Assembly (NCBI RefSeq): GCF_003837865.1
Contig: NZ_RQIS01000011.1
Span: 199,755-263,754, forward strand
Source of the DNA: Paraburkholderia dinghuensis
GTDB taxonomy: Bacteria > Pseudomonadota > Gammaproteobacteria > Burkholderiales > Burkholderiaceae
Reading direction: 5' to 3'
Length of the DNA: 64,000 bases
Positions 43,077-51,765 of this stretch are shown here, piece after piece; the first letter of the stretch is position 1; every line of letters begins with the position of its first letter. The translations under genes and the position numbers were made by a program. The notes under the pieces were generated by a model that made no database searches, had not been told where the DNA came from, and was given only the letters and a program-made list of their open reading frames with translations.

Positions 43077-44593
43077 ACGGATGTCTTCGGAAGTGTGAAG
43101 CGTTCGCGCAGGTGTCGTTTGAGCAGCTTGCCGGTGGGCAGTCGCGGCAGGCTATCGACAAACTCGACTGCTTTGGGACATTTGTAGTGGGCGATATTGC
43201 TGCGGCAATATTCGATGAGGCGCGCAGCCAGCGCCGCGTCGGCCTGCACGCCCTCGGCAGGCACGACCACGGCAAGCACCCGTTCGCCATATTCCGCATC
43301 CGGAACGCCGATCACCGCAGCGTCGGCCAGTTCGGGATGCATGACCAGCAGATTCTCCACCTCCTGCGGGTAGATGTTGACGCCACCTGAGATGATCATG
43401 TGCGACACGCGGTCAGTCAGGTACAGATAGCCCTCGGCATCGACATAGCCCATGTCGCCGACCGAGGTGCGGCCTTGCGCGTCATGCACCGAAGCAGTCT
43501 TGGCCTGATCGTTGTGATACGCGAAATCCGCGCCGCCCTCGATCCAGATAACGCCCGGCTCGCCGGTCGGCAGTTCCTTGCCGTGTTCATCCAGAATGCG
43601 CACGGTACCGAGCACCGGACGTCCTACCGAGCCTTTGTGCGCCAGCCATTCCTGGGGACTGATGCGGGCGAAGCCACTGCCTTCCGAGTACGCATAGTAT
43701 TCGTAGACGATAGGCCCCCACCAGTCGATCATCTGCTCTTTCACCTGCACCGGGCACGGCGCGGCCGCATGCACCGCGACCTGAAGGCTGGACAGGTCGA
43801 ACGCTTCGCGCTCGGCGCGGCTCAGCTTGAGCAACTGCACGAAATGCGTGGGTACCATTTGCAGATGCGTCACACGATACTGCTCGATCAGGCGCAAGAC
43901 CTCGCGCGGATCGAACCGCTCCATCAGAATCACCGTTCCGCCACGGCGCTGCACGGCCATCGTCCAGCCCAGCGGCGCCGCGTGGTAGAGCGGGGCGGGA
44001 CAGAGATAGACAGTTTCGGCGTCGACGTTATAGGCGTCGGTAATCAGCGATTCCCACGGCGGTGTGGTGCCATACATGTCGAGCGCGAGATTGCGCTTGA
44101 TCCCTTTCGGTTGGCCCGTGGTGCCGGACGAATAGAACATCGCCTGGCCTTCGCGCTGGTCGATCAGGCGCTCGATGTCGGCTCGCGAGAGCAGTGTCGC
44201 CAGTCCGGCTACGCTGTCTTCGATGACGATCACGCGTTCGAGCGATTCGGACTGGAGCCCTGTCACCAGCGGCGCGAGTTCCCTGGAAACGAACAGCCAG
44301 CGCGCCCCCGAGTCCGCCACGATGTGCGCGACCTCGCCCGGCTGCAGGTGCCAGTTCACCGGCGTGTAGTACAGGCCTAGCCGGTGCGCTGCCCACGCCG
44401 CGACAAAGTACTCGAGCCGGTTTTCCAGCAGGATCGCGACGTGATCGCGCGAGCGCAGACCCTGTGCGGCCATCGCGGAAGCAAGGCGCAAGGAGCGCTC
44501 GCTCAGTTCCGCGAAGCTCAGCACGCTGCCGTCGCCCGCCAGTACAGCGGCGGGTTTGTCCGGCATCAGGGCAGCTGTATCGTCAGGTTTCAT
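43073..44593 (-). CDS. AMP-forming acyl-CoA synthetase
   Basis: A 506-residue ANL ligase. P-loop MFYSSGTTGQPKGIKRN; YYAYSEGSG in place of the usual YGxTE; YLTDRVSHMIISGGVNIYPQEVE and SLPRLPTGKLLKRHLRERF with the catalytic lysine. Expected to be active. It lies 20 bp after ETF-alpha and overlaps the next acyl-CoA dehydrogenase, so activation and first oxidation are coupled. Confidence 0.91.
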   Translation of the reverse strand: MKPDDTAALMPDKPAAVLAGDGSVLSFAELSERSLRLASAMAAQGLRSRDHVAILLENRLEYFVAAWAAHRLGLYYTPVNWHLQPGEVAHIVADSGARWLFVSRELAPLVTGLQSESLERVIVIEDSVAGLATLLSRADIERLIDQREGQAMFYSSGTTGQPKGIKRNLALDMYGTTPPWESLITDAYNVDAETVYLCPAPLYHAAPLGWTMAVQRRGGTVILMERFDPREVLRLIEQYRVTHLQMVPTHFVQLLKLSRAEREAFDLSSLQVAVHAAAPCPVQVKEQMIDWWGPIVYEYYAYSEGSGFARISPQEWLAHKGSVGRPVLGTVRILDEHGKELPTGEPGVIWIEGGADFAYHNDQAKTASVHDAQGRTSVGDMGYVDAEGYLYLTDRVSHMIISGGVNIYPQEVENLLVMHPELADAAVIGVPDAEYGERVLAVVVPAEGVQADAALAARLIEYCRSNIAHYKCPKAVEFVDSLPRLPTGKLLKRHLRERFTLPKTSV

Positions 44594-44613
44594 GGTGGAG
44601 GGGCGGCAGCGGA

Positions 44614-45543
44614 TTACAGCGCGTTAACGAGTTCAGGGATCGCGGTAAACAAATCGGCTTCAAGCCCGTAGTCCGCGATGCCGAAAATAGGCGCCTCGGC
44701 GTCCTTGTTAATGGCCACGATGATTTTGGAATCCTTCATGCCGGCGAGATGCTGGATCGCCCCGGAAATCCCGCATGCAACGTACAGATCGGGGGCGACG
44801 ATCTTGCCCGTCTGCCCAACCTGCCAGTCGTTCGGGGCGTAGCCGGCGTCGACTGCCGCACGGCTTGCGCCGAGCGCTGCGCCCAGCTTGTCGGCCAGCG
44901 GCGTGAGCACCTGCATGAATTGTTCATTGCTGCCGAGCGCACGGCCACCGGAAACGACGATCTGCGCCGCAGTCAGTTCGGGGCGGTCGCTCTTCGTGAC
45001 TTCGCGGCCAACCAGGCTGCTGCCGACGTTGTCGCATACCGGTGGGATGGTCTCGACCGGCGCCGTACCGCCTTGAGATGCAGCGTCGAACGCGGTGGTG
45101 CGAACGGTGACGACTTTGATTGCATCGTCGCTTTGCACCGTGGCAATAGCGTTGCCGGCATAGATCGGGCGTTCGAAGATCGCGGTGTCCACCACGCGGA
45201 TGATGTCGCTGACCTGAGCCACGTCCAGCTTCGCCGCCACGCGGGGCGCGACGTTTTTGCCGCTGGCGGTGGCAGCAAACAGAAGATGGCTGTAGCGCCC
45301 TGCGATTGCGAGCACCTGGGCGGCCACGGATTCGGCCAGCCCGTCGGCGAGACGCGCATCGTCAGCGTGCAGCACCTTGGCGACACTGGCGATCTGGGCG
45401 GCAGCCGCGGCGGCTGCGCCGGCGTTGTGTCCGGCCACCAGCACGTGAACTTCGCCGCCGCACCGCGCGGCGGCGGTCACTACATTGAGCGTGGCGCCCT
45501 TGATAGACGCGTTGTCGTGTTCGGCAATTACCAGCACTGTCAT
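44614..45543 (-). CDS. etfA: electron transfer flavoprotein alpha subunit
   Basis: A 309-residue ETF-alpha. The C-terminal FAD-binding domain has VVSGGRALGSNEQF, GYAPNDWQVGQTGKIVAPDLYVACGISGAIQHLAGMKDSKIIVAINKD, all typical. It starts 1 bp after the ETF-beta stop. With ETF-beta it carries electrons from acyl-CoA dehydrogenases to the ETF-quinone oxidoreductase. Its place inside a catabolic operon suggests a dedicated ETF besides the housekeeping pair that Burkholderiales carry. Confidence 0.96.
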   Translation of the reverse strand: MTVLVIAEHDNASIKGATLNVVTAAARCGGEVHVLVAGHNAGAAAAAAAQIASVAKVLHADDARLADGLAESVAAQVLAIAGRYSHLLFAATASGKNVAPRVAAKLDVAQVSDIIRVVDTAIFERPIYAGNAIATVQSDDAIKVVTVRTTAFDAASQGGTAPVETIPPVCDNVGSSLVGREVTKSDRPELTAAQIVVSGGRALGSNEQFMQVLTPLADKLGAALGASRAAVDAGYAPNDWQVGQTGKIVAPDLYVACGISGAIQHLAGMKDSKIIVAINKDAEAPIFGIADYGLEADLFTAIPELVNAL

Positions 45544-45544
45544 G

Positions 45545-46294
45545 TCAGATCACCTTCGCTTCGTTCTTGAGCTTTGCCACCAGGGTAGCGACATCGGGCA
45601 CCTTCACGCCGGCGCTGCGGCTCGGCGGCTCGCTGACCTTCAGGGTCTTCAGGCGCGGTGTGACATCCACGCCGAGTGCGTCAGGCTTGATGGTGTCGAG
45701 CGGCTTCTTCTTGGCCTTCATGATGTTGGGCAGCGTGACGTAGCGCGGCTCGTTCAGGCGCAAGTCGGTCGTGACGACAGCGGGCAGGTTCAGCCTGAGC
45801 GTCTCCAGGCCGCCATCCACTTCGCGCGTGACGATGGCCGCGCCTTCAGAAATTTCAACCTTCGATGCAAAGGTGGCCTGCGGCAGATCGGCCAGCGCCG
45901 CGAGCATCTGGCCGGTCTGGTTGCAGTCGTCGTCGATGGCCTGCTTGCCGGCAATGATGAGGCCAGGCTGTTCCTTGTCGAGCAGCGCCTTGAGCAGCTT
46001 CGCGACGGCCAGCGGCTGCAGGTCCGCGTCGCTCTCGACCAGGATGGCACGGTCGGCGCCGATGGCGAGCGCCGTGCGCAGCGTTTCCTGACTCGCCGCC
46101 GGACCACAGGACACGACCACGACTTCGCTTGCCGCGCCTTTTTCCTTGAGACGAACCGCTTCTTCCACAGCAATTTCGTCGAACGGATTCATGCTCATCT
46201 TGACGTTGCTGAGATCGACGCCGCTGCCATCGCCCTTGACGCGAACCTTGACGTTGTAGTCGATCACCCGTTTGACCGGGACCAGAATCTTCAT
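45545..46294 (-). CDS. etfB: electron transfer flavoprotein beta subunit
   Basis: A 249-residue ETF-beta; ATG 46294 with GGAGG ahead. MKILVPVKRVIDYNVKVRV, MSMNPFDEIAVEEAVRLKE, the AMP-binding region AGKQAIDDDCNQTGQMLAALA, and the ETF signature region VVTTDLRLNEPRYVTLPNIMKAKKKP are all present. Full family length. Lies 66 bp after the NMO-type gene. Confidence 0.96.
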   Translation of the reverse strand: MKILVPVKRVIDYNVKVRVKGDGSGVDLSNVKMSMNPFDEIAVEEAVRLKEKGAASEVVVVSCGPAASQETLRTALAIGADRAILVESDADLQPLAVAKLLKALLDKEQPGLIIAGKQAIDDDCNQTGQMLAALADLPQATFASKVEISEGAAIVTREVDGGLETLRLNLPAVVTTDLRLNEPRYVTLPNIMKAKKKPLDTIKPDALGVDVTPRLKTLKVSEPPSRSAGVKVPDVATLVAKLKNEAKVI

Positions 46295-46360
46295 TGTGTC
46301 GTTCCTCCATGTTCGTGGCGCGATGGGCGCCACGAAGGTTGTTTTCGATCGCTTCGCTGG

Positions 46361-47350
46361 TCAGGCGAAGTAGCCACTGGCGGCACCGAGGCGCTGGTGG
46401 CACTCGGCGACCATGCGCTCGAGCAGTTCGGCGCAGGTGGGGATGTCGTCGATCAGGCCCACTACCATGCCTGCGGTGATGATGCCGCCTTGCGGATCGC
46501 CCGCATCGAGCGCGGCCTTGCCACGGGTGCCTGCCACGAGCGGGCGGATCTCGGCGAAATCACAGCCGCCGGGTCGGCGTTCGGTGGCGACCACCTCATC
46601 GGAGACGGTGTTCTTGAGCACGCGCGCGGTGTTCTTCAGCGAGCGGAAGATCAGGTTGGTGTCGCGCTCGCTGGCCTGGAGCAGGGCGCGCTTGATGTTC
46701 TCGTGGATCGGTGCTTCCTGGGTGGCGCAAAAGCGCGTGCCCATGTTGATGCCTTCGGCGCCGAGCACGAGCGCGGCGGCCATGCCGCGACCGTCGCCGA
46801 TGCCGCCGGAGGCGATCACGGGCACCTTGAGCACGCGCGCGGCGGCGGGGATGAGCACGAGGCCGGGGATGTCTTCCTCGCCGGGGTGGCCGGCGCATTC
46901 GAAGCCGTCGATGCTGATGGCGTCGACGCCGAGCTTTTCGGCGGAGAGGGCATGGCGCACGGCGACGCACTTGTGGATGATCTTGATGCCGGCGGCCTTC
47001 ATCTTCGGCATGAAATCGACGGCTTTATTGCCGGCGGTTTCGACAACCTTGACGCCCTTGTCGATGATGACGTCGATGTACTCGGCGTAAGGGGGCGGCT
47101 TGATGGTGGGGAAGATGGTCATGTTCACGCCGAAGGGCTGGTCGGTCATGCTGCGGCAGCGGTCGATCTCGGCGGCGAGGGCTTCGGGCGTGGGCTGGGA
47201 GAGGCCGGTGAGCATGCCGAGGCCGCCTGCGTTGGCGACGCCCGCAGCCATCTCGGCGAGGCCGACCCACTGCATGCCACCCTGCACGATGGGGTAGCGG
47301 GTGCCCAGCAGTTCAGTGACGCGGGTCTTCATGGTCAGCGGTGTTGTCAT
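46361..47350 (-). CDS. NMO/2-nitropropane dioxygenase-type flavin oxidoreductase
   Basis: About 329 residues from ATG 47350; ATG 47332 (MKTRVTELLG, the usual family start) is as likely. FMN TIM barrel of the FabK/NMO kind: YPIVQGGMQWVG, FGVNMTIF, GFECAGHPGEEDIPGLVLIPAA with the active-site histidine, and ASGGIGDGRGMAAALVLGAEGINMGTRF phosphate-binding loop. Members oxidise nitronates or reduce enoyl-CoA. In an acyl-CoA operon a reductase for a double bond (dienoyl-CoA or similar) is a fair guess. Related genes occur in steroid and terpenoid clusters. Confidence 0.88.
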   Translation of the reverse strand: MTTPLTMKTRVTELLGTRYPIVQGGMQWVGLAEMAAGVANAGGLGMLTGLSQPTPEALAAEIDRCRSMTDQPFGVNMTIFPTIKPPPYAEYIDVIIDKGVKVVETAGNKAVDFMPKMKAAGIKIIHKCVAVRHALSAEKLGVDAISIDGFECAGHPGEEDIPGLVLIPAAARVLKVPVIASGGIGDGRGMAAALVLGAEGINMGTRFCATQEAPIHENIKRALLQASERDTNLIFRSLKNTARVLKNTVSDEVVATERRPGGCDFAEIRPLVAGTRGKAALDAGDPQGGIITAGMVVGLIDDIPTCAELLERMVAECHQRLGAASGYFA

Positions 47351-47417
47351 ATGCGGGTGTGCGTATCGAGTGGGCGAGGCGGGGCGGCCAGTCAGGCACA
47401 CCCGCGCGGAAACCGGA

Positions 47418-48575
47418 TCAGGTCAGCTTGCGTTCGTCGAGGCCGAGCGAGCGGCCGATGATTTCCTTCATGATCTCGTTGGTACCCGCGAAAATGCGCG
47501 TGACGCGCGCGTCGCGATACATGCGCGAAATCCGGTACTCTTCCATGAAGCCCGCGCCGCCGTGTAACTGCACGCACTCGTCGATGACGCGCCCTTCGAG
47601 TTCCGTCGCGAGCAGCTTCGCCGACGACGCATCGACCGCGTCGAGCTTTCCTTCGTTGTGCAGAAGCACCAGTTGATCGACCCAGACCTGCTGACAGTCC
47701 AGTTGCGCTCGCATCTCGGCCATCTTGAAGCGTGTGTTCTGCAACGCGCCAATGGGCCTGCCGAAGGCACGGCGCTGTTTCACAAAGTCGAGCGTGAGAT
47801 CGAAAGCGGCCTGAGCGTGCGCGAGCGACTGCACGGCGCACATCAGGCGCTCCTCGGCCAGATTGCTCGCCAGATAGACGAACCCCTTGCCGGGCTCGCC
47901 CAGCACATTGGCCTTCGGGACCTTCACGTCGTTGAAGAACAGCTCGGCGGTGTCCTGGGCATCGAGACCCATCTTGGCGAGGCGTCGACCGCGTTCGAAT
48001 CCTTGCATGCCGCGTTCGACGATGAACAGGCTCAGCCCATGGCTGCTTTCCGGGTTGGTCCGTGCCGCGACGATGACCGCGTCGGCGAGAATCCCGTTCG
48101 AGATATACGTCTTGCTGCCATTGAGCAGCCAGTAGTCGCCGCAGTCGCGCGCGTGGGCTTTCATGCCGGCCAGGTCGGATCCTGCGCCCGGTTCGGTCAT
48201 GGCGACCGCGAGGATAGTCTCGCCGCTGATAGCGCCAGGCAGGAAGCGCTGGCGCTGCTCCTCGTTGCCGAACCGCTGGATATAGGGCGCGACGATGCGG
48301 TTGTGCAGCGGAATGTAAAAGCCCGGGTCGCCGCCAAGATACAGTTCCTCGGCAAGGATCTGGTCATAGCGAAAGTCTTCGATTCCCGCGCCGCCATACT
48401 GCTCGCCTGCCCACATGCACAGGAGCGACTGCTCTCCGGCCTTGCGCCATGCCTCACGGGTGACGGAACCCTGGGCGCGCCATGCTTCGACGTGGGGCGC
48501 AATTTCGTTATTCACGAAACGGCGCACGCTGTTGCGGAAGCTCTCGTGCTCGGCTTCGAAGATCGTACGTTTCAT
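47418..48575 (-). CDS. acyl-CoA dehydrogenase, long-chain/isovaleryl type
   Basis: A 385-residue acyl-CoA dehydrogenase. AMTEPGAGSDLAGMKAHA flavin loop, NGSKTYISNGILAD, then YLASNLAEERLMCAVQSL with a glutamate at the isovaleryl/long-chain catalytic position. C-terminus FAGTNEIMKEIIGRSLGL lacks the MCAD-type glutamate. Family members of this pattern act on branched or long acyl-CoA. It overlaps the preceding crotonase gene by 4 bases. Confidence 0.92.
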   Translation of the reverse strand: MKRTIFEAEHESFRNSVRRFVNNEIAPHVEAWRAQGSVTREAWRKAGEQSLLCMWAGEQYGGAGIEDFRYDQILAEELYLGGDPGFYIPLHNRIVAPYIQRFGNEEQRQRFLPGAISGETILAVAMTEPGAGSDLAGMKAHARDCGDYWLLNGSKTYISNGILADAVIVAARTNPESSHGLSLFIVERGMQGFERGRRLAKMGLDAQDTAELFFNDVKVPKANVLGEPGKGFVYLASNLAEERLMCAVQSLAHAQAAFDLTLDFVKQRRAFGRPIGALQNTRFKMAEMRAQLDCQQVWVDQLVLLHNEGKLDAVDASSAKLLATELEGRVIDECVQLHGGAGFMEEYRISRMYRDARVTRIFAGTNEIMKEIIGRSLGLDERKLT

Positions 48576-49321
48576 GACTTGTCCCTCGTTGTGAAGCGTC
48601 GCAGTTGTTCCTGCGCAAATTCGCCTTGCAAAAGACCGGTGAAATAGTCGATCTCTTCGGCCAGCGTCTCGTGCATCGGGCCGCGTGCTTTCTGCAGCAA
48701 CGCCTTGGTGCGCTGGAGCGGCTCCGGCGGCATCGCTGCGAGACGTGCTGCGGTGGTCTGCGCTGCGGCGAGCGTCGAATCGTCGTCGAGCACTTCGGTG
48801 ACGAGGCCGGCGGCGAGCGCTTCCGTGGCGTTGAAAGGCTCACCGAGCATCAGCCAACGGGTCACCTGGCGTGCTAGCGGCCCGCGACCCAATGCGAGAC
48901 TCGTACCGCCTTCGATACTCAGTCCGAAGTTGATGAACGGCAGTGAGAAACGCGTACTGCGGCCCGCATAGACAAAGTCGCAATGCTGAAGAAGTGTTGC
49001 GCCGACGCCGATCGCGCCGCGTTCGACCGCCGCCACGACGGGCTTCTTGCAGGCTGAAAGTGCGTGCAGGAAGGTCAGCGCGACAAACTCTCCGCCTTTC
49101 CGGTAGTCGATGAAGTCCGCGAGGTCATTGCCCGCGGTGAAATAGCCATCCGCGCCGCTCAACACCACCGCTCGGGTTTGCGTGTCGTGGGTTGCAGCAG
49201 TCAGGGCATCGGCAAGTGCGCGGTACATGCCAAGCGTCAACGCGTTACGCCGCTCCGGGCGCGCGAGGGTCAGAGTCGTGATGCCGTCGGCATGGCCCAC
49301 AACGATATGCGGATCAGACAT
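48572..49321 (-). CDS. crotonase-family protein, first gene of operon, altered active site
   Basis: A 249-residue crotonase. TLTLARPERRNALTLGMY and SGADGYFTAGNDLADFIDY give the fold and oxyanion hole. The glutamate positions read GAIGVGATLLQHCDFVY and FSLPFINFGLSIEGG, so neither catalytic glutamate is kept. FTAGNDL with Asn is typical of a crotonase subgroup related to delta3,delta2-enoyl-CoA isomerases. It leads the eight-gene minus-strand operon behind element site 8. Confidence 0.85.
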   Translation of the reverse strand: MSDPHIVVGHADGITTLTLARPERRNALTLGMYRALADALTAATHDTQTRAVVLSGADGYFTAGNDLADFIDYRKGGEFVALTFLHALSACKKPVVAAVERGAIGVGATLLQHCDFVYAGRSTRFSLPFINFGLSIEGGTSLALGRGPLARQVTRWLMLGEPFNATEALAAGLVTEVLDDDSTLAAAQTTAARLAAMPPEPLQRTKALLQKARGPMHETLAEEIDYFTGLLQGEFAQEQLRRFTTRDKS

Positions 49322-49355
49322 GGGTAGGGCGTCTCGAAGTTTGGTGTAATTAGCT

Positions 49356-49373
49356 TAATGATATAGCGAATTA
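49356..49373 (+). promoter_or_regulatory. TAATGAT-N7-ATTA element, site 8
   Basis: Perfect match, extended on the left by ATTAGCT, which it shares with site 6. It lies 35 bp before the start of the eight-gene minus-strand operon (41104-49321), the best candidate promoter of that unit. Confidence 0.55.
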
Positions 49374-49693
49374 CGGCGGTTTTCCAGCGTCGTTCTGAAC
49401 GAAGAAGTCAGGGTTGACCCGGAGATGGGCTATGAGCCGAGAGAAATTGTGGTTGCGCGGGAGGGGGAGCCCGCGCATGGCGGCTGCACGTCAAGCAGCC
49501 GCGAACGGGGCGCGGCGTGCACAGCCGAGGCTGGAGGATGTTGCAGGCGAACGGCGGCTAGTCGCGACTTCTGGTTTCGGTCAACTTCACCGCCGCATTG
49601 AACGATCGGAGCGTCAGCCCTGCGCAGTTAGGGAAAAACTCACCGCCCATTGACCGCTTCTTGCCTATCGGCCGACTACCTCTCAGATGGAGT
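49374..49693. other. intergenic stretch, no gene seen
   Basis: Between the operon promoter and the chemoreceptor stop I see no credible gene. A short plus-strand open frame at 49414-49653 has no ribosome site and no family features. Confidence 0.5.
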
Positions 49694-51328
49694 TCAGGCT
49701 GATACAGCTTGACGCATGGCGGGCCCAGGGGCCAGCGCAGGCTCAGACTTGTGCGGGATAGCGGAAGCGAATCGCTCCGCACTGCCTGCCAGCCTGAACA
49801 CGGCCACCGCGCTCTTCTGTTCCCCAGCCATTTGCTCGAGCGACTGCGCCGCGGCGGTCGCTTCCTGGACGAGCGCTGCGTTCTGCTGCGTGGCCTCATC
49901 CATCTGGTTGACCGCCAGGTTGACCTGCTCAATATCGCGGGCCTGCTCGTCTGATGCAGAGGATATTTCCGCGTTGATATCCGCGACCCGCCGAATTGCT
50001 AGCGTCACTTCGGCCATGGTATGGCCGACCTGCTCCGCCTGGGCGGAGCCACAGTGGACCGTTGCTACCGAACCCTGGATCAGTTCCTTGATTTCCTTGG
50101 CTGCGCTTGAGGAGCGCTGTGCGAGACTGCGGACTTCGCTTGCGACCACAGCGAAGCCGCGCCCTTGCTCACCGGCGCGTGCTGCTTCCACTGCGGCGTT
50201 CAACGCCAGAATGTTGGTCTGGAAGGCAATGCCTTCGATCAACGTCGTGATCTCCGCGATCTTCGCCGAGCTAGCCGTGATTTCACTCATCGTGGCAACC
50301 ATCTGCCCCACGGCAGCGTTGCCGTGATCGGCGACTTGCGATGCATTGGCCGCCAGTCCGTTGGCCTGCCGCGCGTTGTCGGAGTTCTGTTTGACGGTGG
50401 CCGTGATCTGCTCCATGCGGGCCGCCGTTTTGCCAAGCGAGGACGCCTGTTGTTCGGTGCGCGAAGACAGATCCCTATTGCCGACAGCAATCTCGCTCGC
50501 CGCGCCGAGAATCGCGTCGCTCGACGTCTTGATCTTGCGAACAATCGTGGCAAGGTTTGCGTCCATTCCTTTGAGCGCAACGAGCAGGCGGCCAAACTCG
50601 TCATTCGAATGAGCCGGAAGCTGGTTTTCCAGATGCCCTTCAGTGATACGCTGCGCGACGCTGACTGCCGCTCCGAGCGGCGTCATGATGGCCCTCACCA
50701 GATAGATCGCCGCACCAACCGCGACCGCCGCGCCGGCCATGATCATACCGATGGCGATCCGGAGCTGCGCCTGGAACATGTCGGCGCCGCTGAGCCCAAA
50801 CTCCCTGGTCTGACTCGCTTTGATGTCGATTTCCTGATCGAGGCTGTCCGAAAGCGAATTACCCACCGTCTCCAGCCTATCGAGCGCGGGGGCGGCGCCC
50901 AACAGATCGTTCTGGGCAATGGACGCGAGTACGCTGTCCAGGACCGACGTGAACTCATTGATCTGCGCGGCGGTACCGTCCGCAAGCTTGCGTTCGTCGC
51001 CAGCCGTGACTCGCGTGGGATAGTAGTCCTTCCAGGCCGCGTTGAACTTTGTTTGCCGCTCCTGGATTTGCTTGACTTCCTGCTTGATAACCTCGGGGTT
51101 GTGCACCAGCATCAGGCTGTTGAGCGCGACCCGGTTCCGGAGCGCGATAGCCTGCGTCGCAGCGAGGTCCTCGAGGGGCAGCGTGTCGTTCGTGTACATC
51201 AAACCCATGTTCGCACTCAGGGTCCGGAGGCCGTGAATACCCGTCAGCCCGACCGCTATCGTCAACACAAGGCAGAGCCCTAAAGTGAAAATAATCTTCG
51301 ACTTGATGGAACCACTTAGTCTGTTCAT
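49694..51328 (-). CDS. methyl-accepting chemotaxis protein
   Basis: A 544-residue chemoreceptor of the Tar/Tsr plan: first transmembrane helix (about 10-30), periplasmic four-helix-bundle ligand domain (30-190), second transmembrane helix (about 190-212), HAMP (213-265), then the methyl-accepting signalling domain with the conserved hairpin tip IEGIAFQTNILALNAAVEAARAGEQGRGFAVVA. No NWETF-type pentapeptide is seen at the C-terminus. In this setting it may sense the island's substrate, which is inference. It is transcribed alone. Confidence 0.93.
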   Translation of the reverse strand: MNRLSGSIKSKIIFTLGLCLVLTIAVGLTGIHGLRTLSANMGLMYTNDTLPLEDLAATQAIALRNRVALNSLMLVHNPEVIKQEVKQIQERQTKFNAAWKDYYPTRVTAGDERKLADGTAAQINEFTSVLDSVLASIAQNDLLGAAPALDRLETVGNSLSDSLDQEIDIKASQTREFGLSGADMFQAQLRIAIGMIMAGAAVAVGAAIYLVRAIMTPLGAAVSVAQRITEGHLENQLPAHSNDEFGRLLVALKGMDANLATIVRKIKTSSDAILGAASEIAVGNRDLSSRTEQQASSLGKTAARMEQITATVKQNSDNARQANGLAANASQVADHGNAAVGQMVATMSEITASSAKIAEITTLIEGIAFQTNILALNAAVEAARAGEQGRGFAVVASEVRSLAQRSSSAAKEIKELIQGSVATVHCGSAQAEQVGHTMAEVTLAIRRVADINAEISSASDEQARDIEQVNLAVNQMDEATQQNAALVQEATAAAQSLEQMAGEQKSAVAVFRLAGSAERFASAIPHKSEPALAPGPAMRQAVSA

Positions 51329-51765
51329 TACGGTACCGGCAACAAGTTGAGATGCAGTTCAAGGTGCGGAGCTACCGACCGACACACCGCGCCACGGTTT
51401 GCTATCCGTATTGGCGTCGTGGTCGCACGGCGATATTCGCGAGGCACTCCATGCGCAGTGCGTGGCTTTGTCAAATGGTTGACATGTGGGGGCGCGAGAG
51501 CTGCCTGTTGCCAGGATGGCCCGAACTAGCCTGCGCCGGCACGGCATCGACTTGAGACACCGTCCGGGAAACCGATGCGTTCGGCGAGGCTGGCCGCGTG
51601 GCGCGACACGCCAGGTGCCGCGGCAGTCCGGTCCGCGGCATGGCCCGCTCAAGCAGAGGGGCATCCTCGAGCCTGCGCGCCTCGATGTGTTCCAGATCTC
51701 CCTTTCTTCTCATATTTTTCTCCTGGTTCACCACTCGCCGGCGCGACGCCGCGGCTTTTAGCGGA
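51329..51765. other. intergenic stretch, no gene seen
   Basis: A 437-bp gap between the chemoreceptor start and the GntR stop. Several overlapping short open frames exist on both strands, none with a ribosome site or recognisable domain. Confidence 0.5.

Noticed and set aside
45485..47461. 658-codon plus-strand open frame
   Set aside because: It lies opposite etfA's 5' end, etfB and the NMO-type gene, all with clear family motifs. Its translation is rich in Gly/Val/Asp/His repeats as expected from the reverse of GC-biased codons, and it has no domain.
51471..51734. 87-codon minus-strand open frame upstream of the chemoreceptor
   Set aside because: No ribosome site, no motif, and overlapping open frames on both strands of similar length suggest chance.
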